The notes beneath the pieces are model-generated. The model searched no databases, had not been told where the DNA came from, and saw only the letters and a program-made list of their open reading frames with translations. Of a stretch of DNA of 23,018 nt, positions 8,422 to 15,250 are shown one piece after another. Source of the DNA: Chitinophaga pinensis (GTDB lineage Bacteria; Bacteroidota; Bacteroidia; AKYH767-A; OLB10); contig CAMBYJ010000004.1 of NCBI GenBank assembly GCA_945872015.1, positions 1-23,018 on the forward strand. Reading direction: 5' to 3'. Position 1 is the first letter of the stretch; every line of letters begins with the position of its first letter. The translations under genes were made by a program, and so were the position numbers.

Positions 8422-8795
8422 TAAAATACTGTAATGTTGATAATTTTAGTGATTGTTAATTAGTAAAAAAACGATCAAAATATTGATTAAAAAATTATCC
8501 GAAATAGAACATGAAAATTAAGCGATAACTAACATTTTAAATTCTATTAAAATCAATGTATTTACAATCTTCAGGCTCTTCCAAATGAATTATCTGTGCA
8601 ATTAAAAACATCATTTATACACTTCTTTGAGAGTGGCTTTTTTTTCAACAACGGCAAGATTTTCTAAACAATCGACATAAATAGCTGTAAATCAGTATAA
8701 AGGCAATGGGAATTTATTCGCGCTCTTTTTTTTTAATTTGAAATAATTTGTTTCCTTTGTCCTACTTAGAAACTGTAAAAAATACACGATCCATT
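8422..8795. other. Gene-free AT-rich intergenic region between divergent gyrB and porE-like gene
   Basis: The full gap between gyrB and the porE-like gene is 8352-8795. Beyond the gyrB promoter I see no ORF with coding character and no strong hairpin. A T-run at 8638-8646 follows a weak 4-bp stem and is not convincing as a terminator. Near the downstream gene, TTCCTTTG (8752-8759) is a one-mismatch -7 box without a well-spaced -33 element. The region presumably holds the promoter of the downstream gene. Confidence 0.5.
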
Positions 8796-10796
8796 ATGAT
8801 CAAGAAATCATTACGCTTATTAGTGGTCTTTTCGTTGACCATTGTATGCAGTTTTGCTGCAGACAAAGCACCAAAAGCACCAAAAACTAAAACTAAAAAA
8901 GCAGACAAAGTCTACACAATCGGGCAGTATTATACTGCATCTGCATTGTATAAGAAGTCTTATGCTAAATTTAAGAAGAGTGAACAAAAGGGCTGGGCTG
9001 CATACCGTGCAGGAGAATGTGCTCGTATGGTTAATAACAATGCAGAAGCAGAAGATTGGTATGGAAAGGCTGTAAAAGCTAAGTACAAAGATCCAATTTC
9101 TATTTTGCGTTATGCAGAAGCTTTAAAAGCAAATGGCAAATATGCTGAGGCGATTGCCCAATACAATGCTTACAAAGAGAAAAATCCAACTGATTCTAAA
9201 GTAGATGGAAAAATAAAGGAATGTGAACAAGCGCAAGCATGGAATGATAAGCCAACACGTGCTAAGGTTGAGAACGTTTCAGGAGTAAATTCTAAGTACC
9301 ATGAATTCGCACTTTGCGAGAACCCTGCTGCTAAAGGAAGTCTAGTTTTTACTTCTTCTAGAGAAGAGTCTACTGGTTCTAAGAATGATAACTGGTATGG
9401 CGAAAAATATTTCGATATTTTCCAAGCTACAAAAGATAATAATGGTAAATGGAGTACTCCAACTACATTCCCAAGTCCTGCAAACTCTGACAACTCAGAT
9501 GGAGCAGCTTGTTTTGATGCTACAGGTAAGACAATGTATTTCACTACTTGTCCTACGGTAAAAGATAAAAATATGCAATGTAAAATTATGATGACTACAC
9601 TTGCTGATGGTAAGTGGAGTGATCCTGTTGCATTGCAATTTAATAGTGACAATTATACATGTGGTCACCCGAGCTTATCTGCTGATGGCAAAACGTTATA
9701 TTTTGCGAGTGATATGCCAGGCGGATTAGGTGGAAAAGATATCTGGATGTCATCTTGGGATGCAGCAGCAGGTTCATGGGGAACACCAGTTAATGCAGGA
9801 TCTGTAATTAATAGTGATGGTGACGATATGTTTCCTCGTCTTACATCAAACGGTCGTTTGTATTATGCTTCTAATGGAAAGCCAGGAATGGGTGGTTTAG
9901 ATATGTTCTATTCTATGAATGAAGCAGGTCAATGGTCAGAGCCAGTTAATTTACAAGCTCCAATTAATTCAGGTGCTGATGATTTTGGTGTTATTATGAC
10001 TTCTGAAACTACTGGTTATTTCTCTTCAAGCCGTTCTGGTGGACAAGGTGGTGATGATATTTATTCATTCGTTATTCCTCCAGTTAAGTTGAAAGTGGGT
10101 GGTCGTGTTTATGACACTGATACGAAAGAAAGTATCGAAGGAGCAACAGTTGAGTTATTCGGTAGCGATGGAACATCTTTAAGCGTTGCAACTAGCGCTG
10201 ATGGTTTATATACGTATGAATTAAAGGCAAATGTGAAATATAAGATTTCAGCTTCTTTCACAGGTTATTTAACTAAGTTCCACGAATTAAGCACTGTAGG
10301 TATCGAAGAAGATAAAGACTTTACGAAAGATTTCGACTTCCCATTAAAGTCTACAAAGAAGCCAATTACAGTTCCAATGGTATTCTACGATTTAGACAAA
10401 GCAACTTTACGTGCAGAATCAAAATCAGCTTTAGATGGTTTAATTAAAACATTAACAGAAAATCCAACTTTAACTATTAAGTTGACTTCTCATACCGATT
10501 ACCGTGCTGATGATAACTACAACATGAATTTATCTAATCGCCGTGCGAAGAGTGTTATGGATTATTTAGTAGCTAACGGAATTCCAGCAGATCGTTTAAC
10601 GTTCGAAGGGAAAGGCGAAACTACTCCTAAGTCAGTTGAAAATGATGAAGAGTATTTACCATTCAAACGTGGAGATGTGTTAACACAAGAGTTTATTGAT
10701 GGATTAGCTACAAAAGAATTAAAAGAACAAGCGCATCAGTACAACCGTCGTACAGAATTTGAAGTTACAGGAGCTACTTACGTTCCGAAAAACTAA
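8796..10796 (+). CDS. PorE-like TPR / beta-propeller / OmpA-family outer-membrane protein
   Basis: 666 residues from the ATG at 8796, chosen because MIKKSLRLLVVF starts a proper signal peptide (cleavage near residue 21); the frame further upstream starts at TTG without one. Order of domains: TPR-like helices (~40-145), a WD40-like/PD40 propeller (~165-428; SADGKTLYFASD, GGKDIWMS, GGLDMFYS, GGDDIYSF), a carboxypeptidase-regulatory-like beta domain (~432-515; GRVYDTDTKESIEGATVEL) and an OmpA-type peptidoglycan-binding domain (~525-660) with SHTD (Asp568) and LSNRRA (Arg583) as the expected diaminopimelate-binding pair. This is the architecture of PorE, which links the T9SS to peptidoglycan in Porphyromonas. 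Other Bacteroidota OmpA proteins share it, so the assignment is probable only. Cys18 has a poor lipobox (TIVC), unlike the PorE lipoprotein. Monocistronic, with a strong terminator. Confidence 0.85.
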   Translation: MIKKSLRLLVVFSLTIVCSFAADKAPKAPKTKTKKADKVYTIGQYYTASALYKKSYAKFKKSEQKGWAAYRAGECARMVNNNAEAEDWYGKAVKAKYKDPISILRYAEALKANGKYAEAIAQYNAYKEKNPTDSKVDGKIKECEQAQAWNDKPTRAKVENVSGVNSKYHEFALCENPAAKGSLVFTSSREESTGSKNDNWYGEKYFDIFQATKDNNGKWSTPTTFPSPANSDNSDGAACFDATGKTMYFTTCPTVKDKNMQCKIMMTTLADGKWSDPVALQFNSDNYTCGHPSLSADGKTLYFASDMPGGLGGKDIWMSSWDAAAGSWGTPVNAGSVINSDGDDMFPRLTSNGRLYYASNGKPGMGGLDMFYSMNEAGQWSEPVNLQAPINSGADDFGVIMTSETTGYFSSSRSGGQGGDDIYSFVIPPVKLKVGGRVYDTDTKESIEGATVELFGSDGTSLSVATSADGLYTYELKANVKYKISASFTGYLTKFHELSTVGIEEDKDFTKDFDFPLKSTKKPITVPMVFYDLDKATLRAESKSALDGLIKTLTENPTLTIKLTSHTDYRADDNYNMNLSNRRAKSVMDYLVANGIPADRLTFEGKGETTPKSVENDEEYLPFKRGDVLTQEFIDGLATKELKEQAHQYNRRTEFEVTGATYVPKN

Positions 10797-10813
10797 TAAG
10801 ACTTTATAAAATG

Positions 10814-10846
10814 AAACGCCCTGAAATTTTCGGGGCGTTTTTTTTT
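10814..10846 (+). terminator. Intrinsic terminator after the porE-like gene
   Basis: Stem of 8 perfect pairs (10814-10821 with 10833-10840), extendable by a G-U and three more pairs to 12, closing a 3-base loop, followed by six further T residues (10841-10846). It begins 17 bases past the stop codon. Confidence 0.92.
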
Positions 10847-10877
10847 AAGATTAATCGAACAAAGGAAATCAAACTCG

Positions 10878-10885
10878 TAAATTTG
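10878..10885 (+). promoter_or_regulatory. Exact -7 box directly before purM (short-leader or leaderless start)
   Basis: TAAATTTG matches TAnnTTTG exactly and ends five bases before the purM ATG at 10891. No clear -33 TTTG sits at the expected distance. If used, the transcript would begin at or within a few bases of the start codon. Confidence 0.5.
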
Positions 10886-10890
10886 CAACC

Positions 10891-12060
10891 ATGAATAGCT
10901 CAGAAAGATATAATCTACGTGGTGTCTCGGCAACGAAAGATGAAGTACATGCCGCTATAAAATCGGTGGATAAAGGTTTATTCCCTTCAGCTTTTTGTAA
11001 AATCGTTCCTGATTATTTAGGAGGAGATGATAATTATTGCAATTTAATGCATGCTGATGGCGCAGGAACAAAGAGTAGTCTTGCCTATGCTTATTGGAAA
11101 GAAACAGGGGATTTATCCGTTTGGAAAGGGATTGCACAAGATGCCTTAATCATGAATATAGATGATTTGCTTTGTGTTGGTGCAGTATCTAATATTTTAC
11201 TTTCCTCTACTATTGGTCGTAATAAGCGACTAATCCCAGGCGAAGTTATCGCTGCAATTATTAATGGTACCGAAGAATTAGTTGAACAACTGAGATCTTA
11301 TGGTATTTCAATTTATACAACCGGTGGAGAAACCGCTGATGTTGGCGATTTAGTAAGAACGATTATTGTCGATAGTACTGTGACTTGCCGAATGAAGCGC
11401 AGTGAGGTGATTGACAATTCAAATATTCAGGATGGAGATGTGATTGTTGGGTTGAGTTCATGCGGACAAGCTTCTTATGAGTCGGAGTATAATGGAGGAA
11501 TGGGTAGCAATGGATTAACATCAGCGCGACATGATGTATTTAATAAACTTGTTTCTGAAAAATATCCCGATACGTTTGATGCAGGTTTGCCTAACGATTT
11601 AGTTTATTCAGGAACTAAGAACCTAACAGATCAAATAACAGGTGTAAGTCTTGATGCAGGAAAATTGGTATTGTCTCCAACGCGGACATACGCACCCGTT
11701 ATAAAAGCTGTTTTAGATGAAATGCGTTCTGAAATTCATGGAATGGTTCATTGCAGTGGAGGAGGACAGACGAAGGTTTTACATTTTGTGAACGACTTAC
11801 ACATCATAAAAGATAATTTATTTGAACTTCCACCATTATTTAAAATGATACAGGAAGAATCAAATACAGACTGGAAGGAAATGTATCAGGTGTTTAATAT
11901 GGGTCATCGAATGGAATTGTATGTTCATCCATCGCAAGCTGAAAAAATTATTTCCATTTCAAAAGGTTTTAATATCGATGCTCAAATAGTAGGTCGAGTA
12001 GAAAAAAGTAATCAACGAAAATTAACCGTTCAAGCGCCGTATGGTGTTTTTGAATGGTAA
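10891..12060 (+). CDS. purM: Phosphoribosylformylglycinamidine cyclo-ligase (AIR synthase)
   Basis: 389 residues, matching the long Bacteroidota form of PurM rather than the ~345-residue E. coli form. PurM closes the imidazole ring of FGAM with ATP to give AIR, the fifth step of purine synthesis, in the cytosol. Visible motifs: HADGAGTK (about 54-61) for nucleotide/metal binding, NIDDLLCVGA, the GGETADV loop (about 144-150), VGLSSCGQASYES in the second domain, HCSGGGQTK and NMGHRMEL near the C-terminus (PurM normally has FNMGxGM or similar here). It opens a three-gene cluster with prfA and pyrF; the gap to prfA is 26 bases. It has its own promoter box and a terminator upstream, so it starts the transcription unit. 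Confidence 0.93.
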   Translation: MNSSERYNLRGVSATKDEVHAAIKSVDKGLFPSAFCKIVPDYLGGDDNYCNLMHADGAGTKSSLAYAYWKETGDLSVWKGIAQDALIMNIDDLLCVGAVSNILLSSTIGRNKRLIPGEVIAAIINGTEELVEQLRSYGISIYTTGGETADVGDLVRTIIVDSTVTCRMKRSEVIDNSNIQDGDVIVGLSSCGQASYESEYNGGMGSNGLTSARHDVFNKLVSEKYPDTFDAGLPNDLVYSGTKNLTDQITGVSLDAGKLVLSPTRTYAPVIKAVLDEMRSEIHGMVHCSGGGQTKVLHFVNDLHIIKDNLFELPPLFKMIQEESNTDWKEMYQVFNMGHRMELYVHPSQAEKIISISKGFNIDAQIVGRVEKSNQRKLTVQAPYGVFEW

Positions 12061-12086
12061 TCATTATTTATACGAAGTAAAAGAAT

Positions 12087-13181
12087 ATGTCGAAAGAAGG
12101 AATGTTGGAAAAGCTGGAAGCTTTAGAAGCGAGGTATCACGATTATGGAACGCAGTTAAGTGATCCTTCTGTGATTGCTGATCAGAAAAAATTTCAGCAA
12201 TTAAATAAGGCTTACAAAGATTTACAGGATATCGTTGATGCAACTGTGAAGTTTCGTTCGCTTTCAAAAAATATTGAAGAAGCAAAGGAAGTTTTGGCTA
12301 ATGATAAGGATGAAGATTTTCGTGCAATGGCTAAAGCGGAGCTTGAAGAATTAGAACCCGAATTACAAAAGCTGGATGAGCATATTCAAATGCTTATGAT
12401 TCCTAAAGATCCAGAAGATAGTAAGCCTGCAATTCTTGAAGTGCGTGCTGGTACTGGTGGTGATGAAGCAAGTATTTTTGCTGGTGATCTTGCAAGAATG
12501 TATCAACGCTATTGCGAGCAGCGCGGATGGAAATATGAAGTGGTCGATTTTAATGATGGGAATACAGGAGGTTATAAGGAAATTGTGATGGAGATTAATG
12601 TTGCTGGGGCTTACGGTGTATTAAAGTATGAGAGTGGTGTTCATCGTGTGCAACGAGTTCCATTAACTGAAACGCAAGGTCGTATTCATACCTCAGCTGC
12701 AACAGTTGTTGTTTTGCCTGAGGCCGATGAATTTGATGAGATTGTAATTAATCCTGCAGACCTTGAACTTCAAACATCTCGATCAGGTGGTGCAGGAGGT
12801 CAGAATGTAAATAAAGTAGAAACCAAAGTGCAGTTAACGCATAAGCCAACTGGAATTGTTGTTACGTGTCAGGTAGAGCGTTCGCAGCTCGGAAACCGTG
12901 AGCGCGCAATGCAAATGTTACGGTCACGCCTATACGAAATGGAGGTTAGTAAACGAATGAATGAAGTTTCTAGTCGACGTAAGACATTAGTTTCAACAGG
13001 AGATCGTTCAGCCAAAATCCGCACCTATAATTATCCGCAGAGTCGTGTTACCGATCATCGAATTGGTTTTACAAGCCATAACCTTTCTGCAATTATGAAT
13101 GGCGACATTCAGGAGTTTATTGATGCGTTACAATTTGCTGAGAATACCGAGAAGATGAGAGAAGAAACAATGATGAATTAA
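12087..13181 (+). CDS. prfA: Peptide chain release factor 1
   Basis: 364 residues, normal for RF1, which ends translation at UAA and UAG. Domain 1 is the N-terminal coiled helical part (1-~105). The core carries ILEVRAGTGGDEASIFAGDL, then GVHRVQRVPLTETQGRIHTS: the PLT at 192-194 fits the PxT tripeptide of RF1, against SPF in RF2. GGQ at 237-239 (SRSGGAGGQNVNKVE) is the peptidyl-tRNA hydrolysis motif, followed by QVERSQLGNRERAM and the C-terminal TYNYPQSRVTDHRIG. An internal ATG at 12102 is a possible start, but 12087 gives the better N-terminus. Downstream, pyrF starts only four bases after the stop, so the two are surely co-transcribed. Confidence 0.97.
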   Translation: MSKEGMLEKLEALEARYHDYGTQLSDPSVIADQKKFQQLNKAYKDLQDIVDATVKFRSLSKNIEEAKEVLANDKDEDFRAMAKAELEELEPELQKLDEHIQMLMIPKDPEDSKPAILEVRAGTGGDEASIFAGDLARMYQRYCEQRGWKYEVVDFNDGNTGGYKEIVMEINVAGAYGVLKYESGVHRVQRVPLTETQGRIHTSAATVVVLPEADEFDEIVINPADLELQTSRSGGAGGQNVNKVETKVQLTHKPTGIVVTCQVERSQLGNRERAMQMLRSRLYEMEVSKRMNEVSSRRKTLVSTGDRSAKIRTYNYPQSRVTDHRIGFTSHNLSAIMNGDIQEFIDALQFAENTEKMREETMMN

Positions 13182-13185
13182 TACC

Positions 13186-14010
13186 ATGAATCGACTAGAA
13201 CTATTTCAGCAAATAAAATTAAAGAAGTCGTACTTATGCGTAGGGTTGGATACCGATATTGAAAAAATTCCTTCACATTTACTGACAGCTAATGATCCGA
13301 TTTATGAATTTAATAAGGCAATCATTGATGCGACTAAAGAATATTGCGTAGCCTATAAACCTAACCTGGCTTTTTACGAAGCATTGGGAATTAAAGGATG
13401 GGAAAGTTTAAAGAAGACGATTGATTATATTCCTTCGGACTGTTTAATTATTGCAGATGCAAAGCGCGGCGATATCGGTAATACGTCGGCGTTATATGCT
13501 AAAGCTTTTTTTAATGAGCTAAATGCAGATGCTGTTACTGTTGCTCCTTACATGGGAAAGGATTCAGTTACTCCTTTTTTAAACTTTGAAAATAAATGGG
13601 TGATTGTTTTGGCGTTGACATCTAACGAAGGTGCCAACGATTTTCAAACATCATTGCTAGAAGAGACAAGTGCACCTTTGTATGAAAAAGTAATTCGAGC
13701 TGTACAATCGTGGGGCAATGAAGATCAGATTATGTTTGTTGTTGGTGCAACTCGTGCAGAGCAATTTGCACATGTTCGTTCTCTAGCGCCTAATAATTAT
13801 TTCCTGGTTCCTGGAGTTGGTGCACAGGGTGGCGACTTAAAAGCAATTTCAAAAGCAGGTTTTAATAGTCAATGTGGATTGCTAGTTAATTCTTCTCGAC
13901 AGATTATTTATGCTGGTAAGCAGGAAGATTTTGCAGTGAGAGCCGGCGAAGAGGCAAGAAAGGTTCAGCAAGAGATGGAAGTTTTGTTGTCGGAAGCTGG
14001 CTTGGTATAA
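13186..14010 (+). CDS. pyrF: Orotidine 5'-phosphate decarboxylase (PyrF, type 2)
   Basis: 274 residues; converts OMP to UMP, the last step of pyrimidine synthesis. Seen: YLCVGLDTDIEKIP (substrate-binding start), YKPNLAFYEALG, and the signature IADAKRGDIGNTS with catalytic Lys93 between Asp91 and Asp96; then VTVAPYMGKDSV, FVVGATRAEQF, PGVGAQGGDLK and a phosphate-binding end LVNSSRQIIYAG. The length and the DAKRGDIGNTS form fit the longer PyrF subfamily common in Bacteroidota and actinobacteria, not the ~230-residue E. coli type. It follows prfA by four bases and ends the purM-prfA-pyrF cluster. No convincing terminator hairpin follows; only a T-run (14025-14032). Confidence 0.96.
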   Translation: MNRLELFQQIKLKKSYLCVGLDTDIEKIPSHLLTANDPIYEFNKAIIDATKEYCVAYKPNLAFYEALGIKGWESLKKTIDYIPSDCLIIADAKRGDIGNTSALYAKAFFNELNADAVTVAPYMGKDSVTPFLNFENKWVIVLALTSNEGANDFQTSLLEETSAPLYEKVIRAVQSWGNEDQIMFVVGATRAEQFAHVRSLAPNNYFLVPGVGAQGGDLKAISKAGFNSQCGLLVNSSRQIIYAGKQEDFAVRAGEEARKVQQEMEVLLSEAGLV

Positions 14011-14054
14011 ACTTCAATTTATTTATTTTTTTAGGCTGTCTGATTTGTTTACAT

Positions 14055-14096
14055 TAATCGTTTGTAAACGACTATAAGCGTTTATTGACCGAATAA
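14055..14096 (+). repeat. 42-bp duplicated element, copy 1, with palindrome
   Basis: Matches 14267-14308 at 36 of 42 positions with no gaps. The first 18 bases are identical, as are ATAAG in the middle and ACCGAATAA at the end. Inside, TCGTTTGTAAACGA (14058-14071) is a palindrome with 6-bp arms and a 2-base centre, like a dimeric-regulator site. It lies about 16 bases upstream of an exact -7 box. Confidence 0.75.
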
Positions 14097-14111
14097 TTAA
14101 TTTGTACGAAC

Positions 14112-14119
14112 TAATTTTG
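14112..14119 (+). promoter_or_regulatory. Exact -7 promoter box in the pyrF-HhH gap
   Basis: TAATTTTG is an exact TAnnTTTG box. The nearest upstream -33 candidate is TTG at 14085-14087, spaced 24 bases, slightly long. An imperfect 20-base dyad centred on GTAC (14096-14115) overlaps it. The downstream coding gene starts 228 bases later, so this promoter may drive a short transcript. Confidence 0.5.
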
Positions 14120-14190
14120 CGTATGGGGCGGAGGAGTGGTGGCCCCCTTTGAATCGGTACGACTGAATAGTAGTCGATTTTTATTTTTAA
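14120..14190 (+). ncRNA. Candidate short transcript (small RNA or leader), unproven
   Basis: Following the exact -7 box is a strikingly G-rich block (14125-14147) in an otherwise very AT-rich gap. GGGGC (14125-14129) can pair with GCCCC (14142-14146). It is followed by a 5-bp hairpin (14160-14164 with 14172-14176) and a T-rich tail (14178-14188), a weak terminator shape. It also holds a 9-codon ORF, MGRRSGGPL, at 14123-14152, only three bases after the -7 box. No known RNA family was recognised. It could be a leader of the downstream gene, a small RNA or chance. Confidence 0.35.
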
Positions 14191-14266
14191 TTAAGCAAGC
14201 ATGTTATGATTTATGTTTTTGCTGAGTTTTTTGAAAACGTCCTATGTGATTAATCTTTGTAGGAAA

Positions 14267-14308
14267 TAATCGTTTGTAAACGACAATAAGTACTTATCAA
14301 CCGAATAA
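14267..14308 (+). repeat. 42-bp duplicated element, copy 2, with palindrome
   Basis: Second copy of the element at 14055-14096. The palindrome TCGTTTGTAAACGA is at 14270-14283. It ends 39 bases before the ATG of the helix-hairpin-helix gene, so it lies where an operator for that gene would be. Both copies are followed by a TTTTGCG string, at 18 bases in copy 1 and 3 in copy 2. Confidence 0.75.
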
Positions 14309-14347
14309 ACTTTTTGCGCATTATAATTTTACTCAAAATTATTTTTC

Positions 14348-15247
14348 ATGCGATTAAATAAATGGAAGTATCTCTTCAAAGCATACTTTAATTATACTGT
14401 AAAAGAACAAAGGGCTATTGTTGTTTTAATGATTGTTATTTCAGTTTTGCAAGTAGCATTAATTGTTCTGCACTGGGTTCCTGTTAATGGAAAATCTCGA
14501 AACCATTTGCCGCCTCAAGTAATTGACTCGAATAATATATCAAACACAGAAAACTCTAATTCATCAGAAGTAAAAGCTAAAGTCAATTCGCCATCCATAA
14601 AATTATTCTCGTTTAATCCCAATACTAATTCAATAAACGATTGGATGAAACTTGGGTTATCAGAAAAACAAGGGCAGTCGATTTTAAAGTATATCAGCAA
14701 AGGCGGTTCGTTTAAAGTAAAAAGTGATCTCAAAAAAATGCATGTGATAAAACCGAATTTGCTTCAATTATGGTGGGACTATATTCTATTGCCTGAAGAA
14801 ATGATTGAAAAAAATGAAATTTCGAATCAATACAATATCAAGCAAAAAGAACCTTTAATTAAACTGAACATTAATACGGCTACCATAGAAGAGCTTGACA
14901 AGCTACCACTTATTGGTGAGGGTAGGGCAAAAGCAATTGTTTCCTATAGAGATAAGCTGGGTGGCTTCATCGATATCAATCAGTTACTTGAGCTGAAATG
15001 TATTCCCGACTCCATTTTTCAGGTTTTGAAAAGTCGCATTACAACAGATGGAAAAATTAATCACGCCCTAAACATTAATAGCGATAGCTTGTTTCATCCT
15101 TATCTGCCTAGGTCGTTTGCTAAAATGATCGTTAGTTATCGACAACAGCATGGAAATTATCAACGAATTGAAGACTTGCGCATTTTGCCCTTGTATGATG
15201 ACAAAATCATCCGTAAAATTGCACCTTATTTAACAGTAAAGCCTTAG
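14348..15247 (+). CDS. Membrane-anchored protein with three helix-hairpin-helix modules (ComEA-like)
   Basis: 299 residues. A single hydrophobic segment (about 23-44), preceded by basic residues, anchors it, probably with the rest in the periplasm. Three helix-hairpin-helix-like modules follow: 89-145 (diverged), 173-233 (KLNINTATIEELDKLPLIGEGRAKAIVSYR, the best match to ComEA/HhH), and 243-296 (SFAKMIVSYRQQHGNYQRIEDLRILPLYDDKIIRKIAPYL). Such modules bind DNA without sequence specificity, and ComEA captures incoming DNA in natural transformation. Bacteroidota have many HhH proteins of this shape whose role is untested, so competence is only a possibility. Two 42-bp operator-like repeats lie upstream; a weak -7-like string TAATTTTA (14324-14331) precedes the ATG. 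The next gene starts three bases after its stop. Confidence 0.85.
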   Translation: MRLNKWKYLFKAYFNYTVKEQRAIVVLMIVISVLQVALIVLHWVPVNGKSRNHLPPQVIDSNNISNTENSNSSEVKAKVNSPSIKLFSFNPNTNSINDWMKLGLSEKQGQSILKYISKGGSFKVKSDLKKMHVIKPNLLQLWWDYILLPEEMIEKNEISNQYNIKQKEPLIKLNINTATIEELDKLPLIGEGRAKAIVSYRDKLGGFIDINQLLELKCIPDSIFQVLKSRITTDGKINHALNINSDSLFHPYLPRSFAKMIVSYRQQHGNYQRIEDLRILPLYDDKIIRKIAPYLTVKP

Positions 15248-15250
15248 ACA

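Noticed and set aside
8748..8795. N-terminal extension of the porE-like protein
   Set aside because: It begins at TTG and would bury the signal peptide that starts at the ATG at 8796.
9170..9652. 160-residue minus-strand reading frame
   Set aside because: It lies fully inside the porE-like gene, on the opposite strand, with no family-like motif; it is a shadow of the real coding frame.
12064..12285. 73-residue minus-strand reading frame
   Set aside because: Antisense to the start of prfA; the plus strand gives a clear release factor.
14081..14100. Exact Bacteroidota -33 element for the 14112 promoter
   Set aside because: The nearest TTG gives a 24-base spacer and no TTTG is at the expected distance, so only the -7 box is claimed.
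14125..14141. G-quadruplex in the G-rich block
   Set aside because: Only two-G tracts are regularly spaced, too weak to claim without folding data.
14120..14190. tRNA or tmRNA fragment in the GC-rich block
   Set aside because: No acceptor stem, T-arm or anticodon arm can be drawn on either strand.
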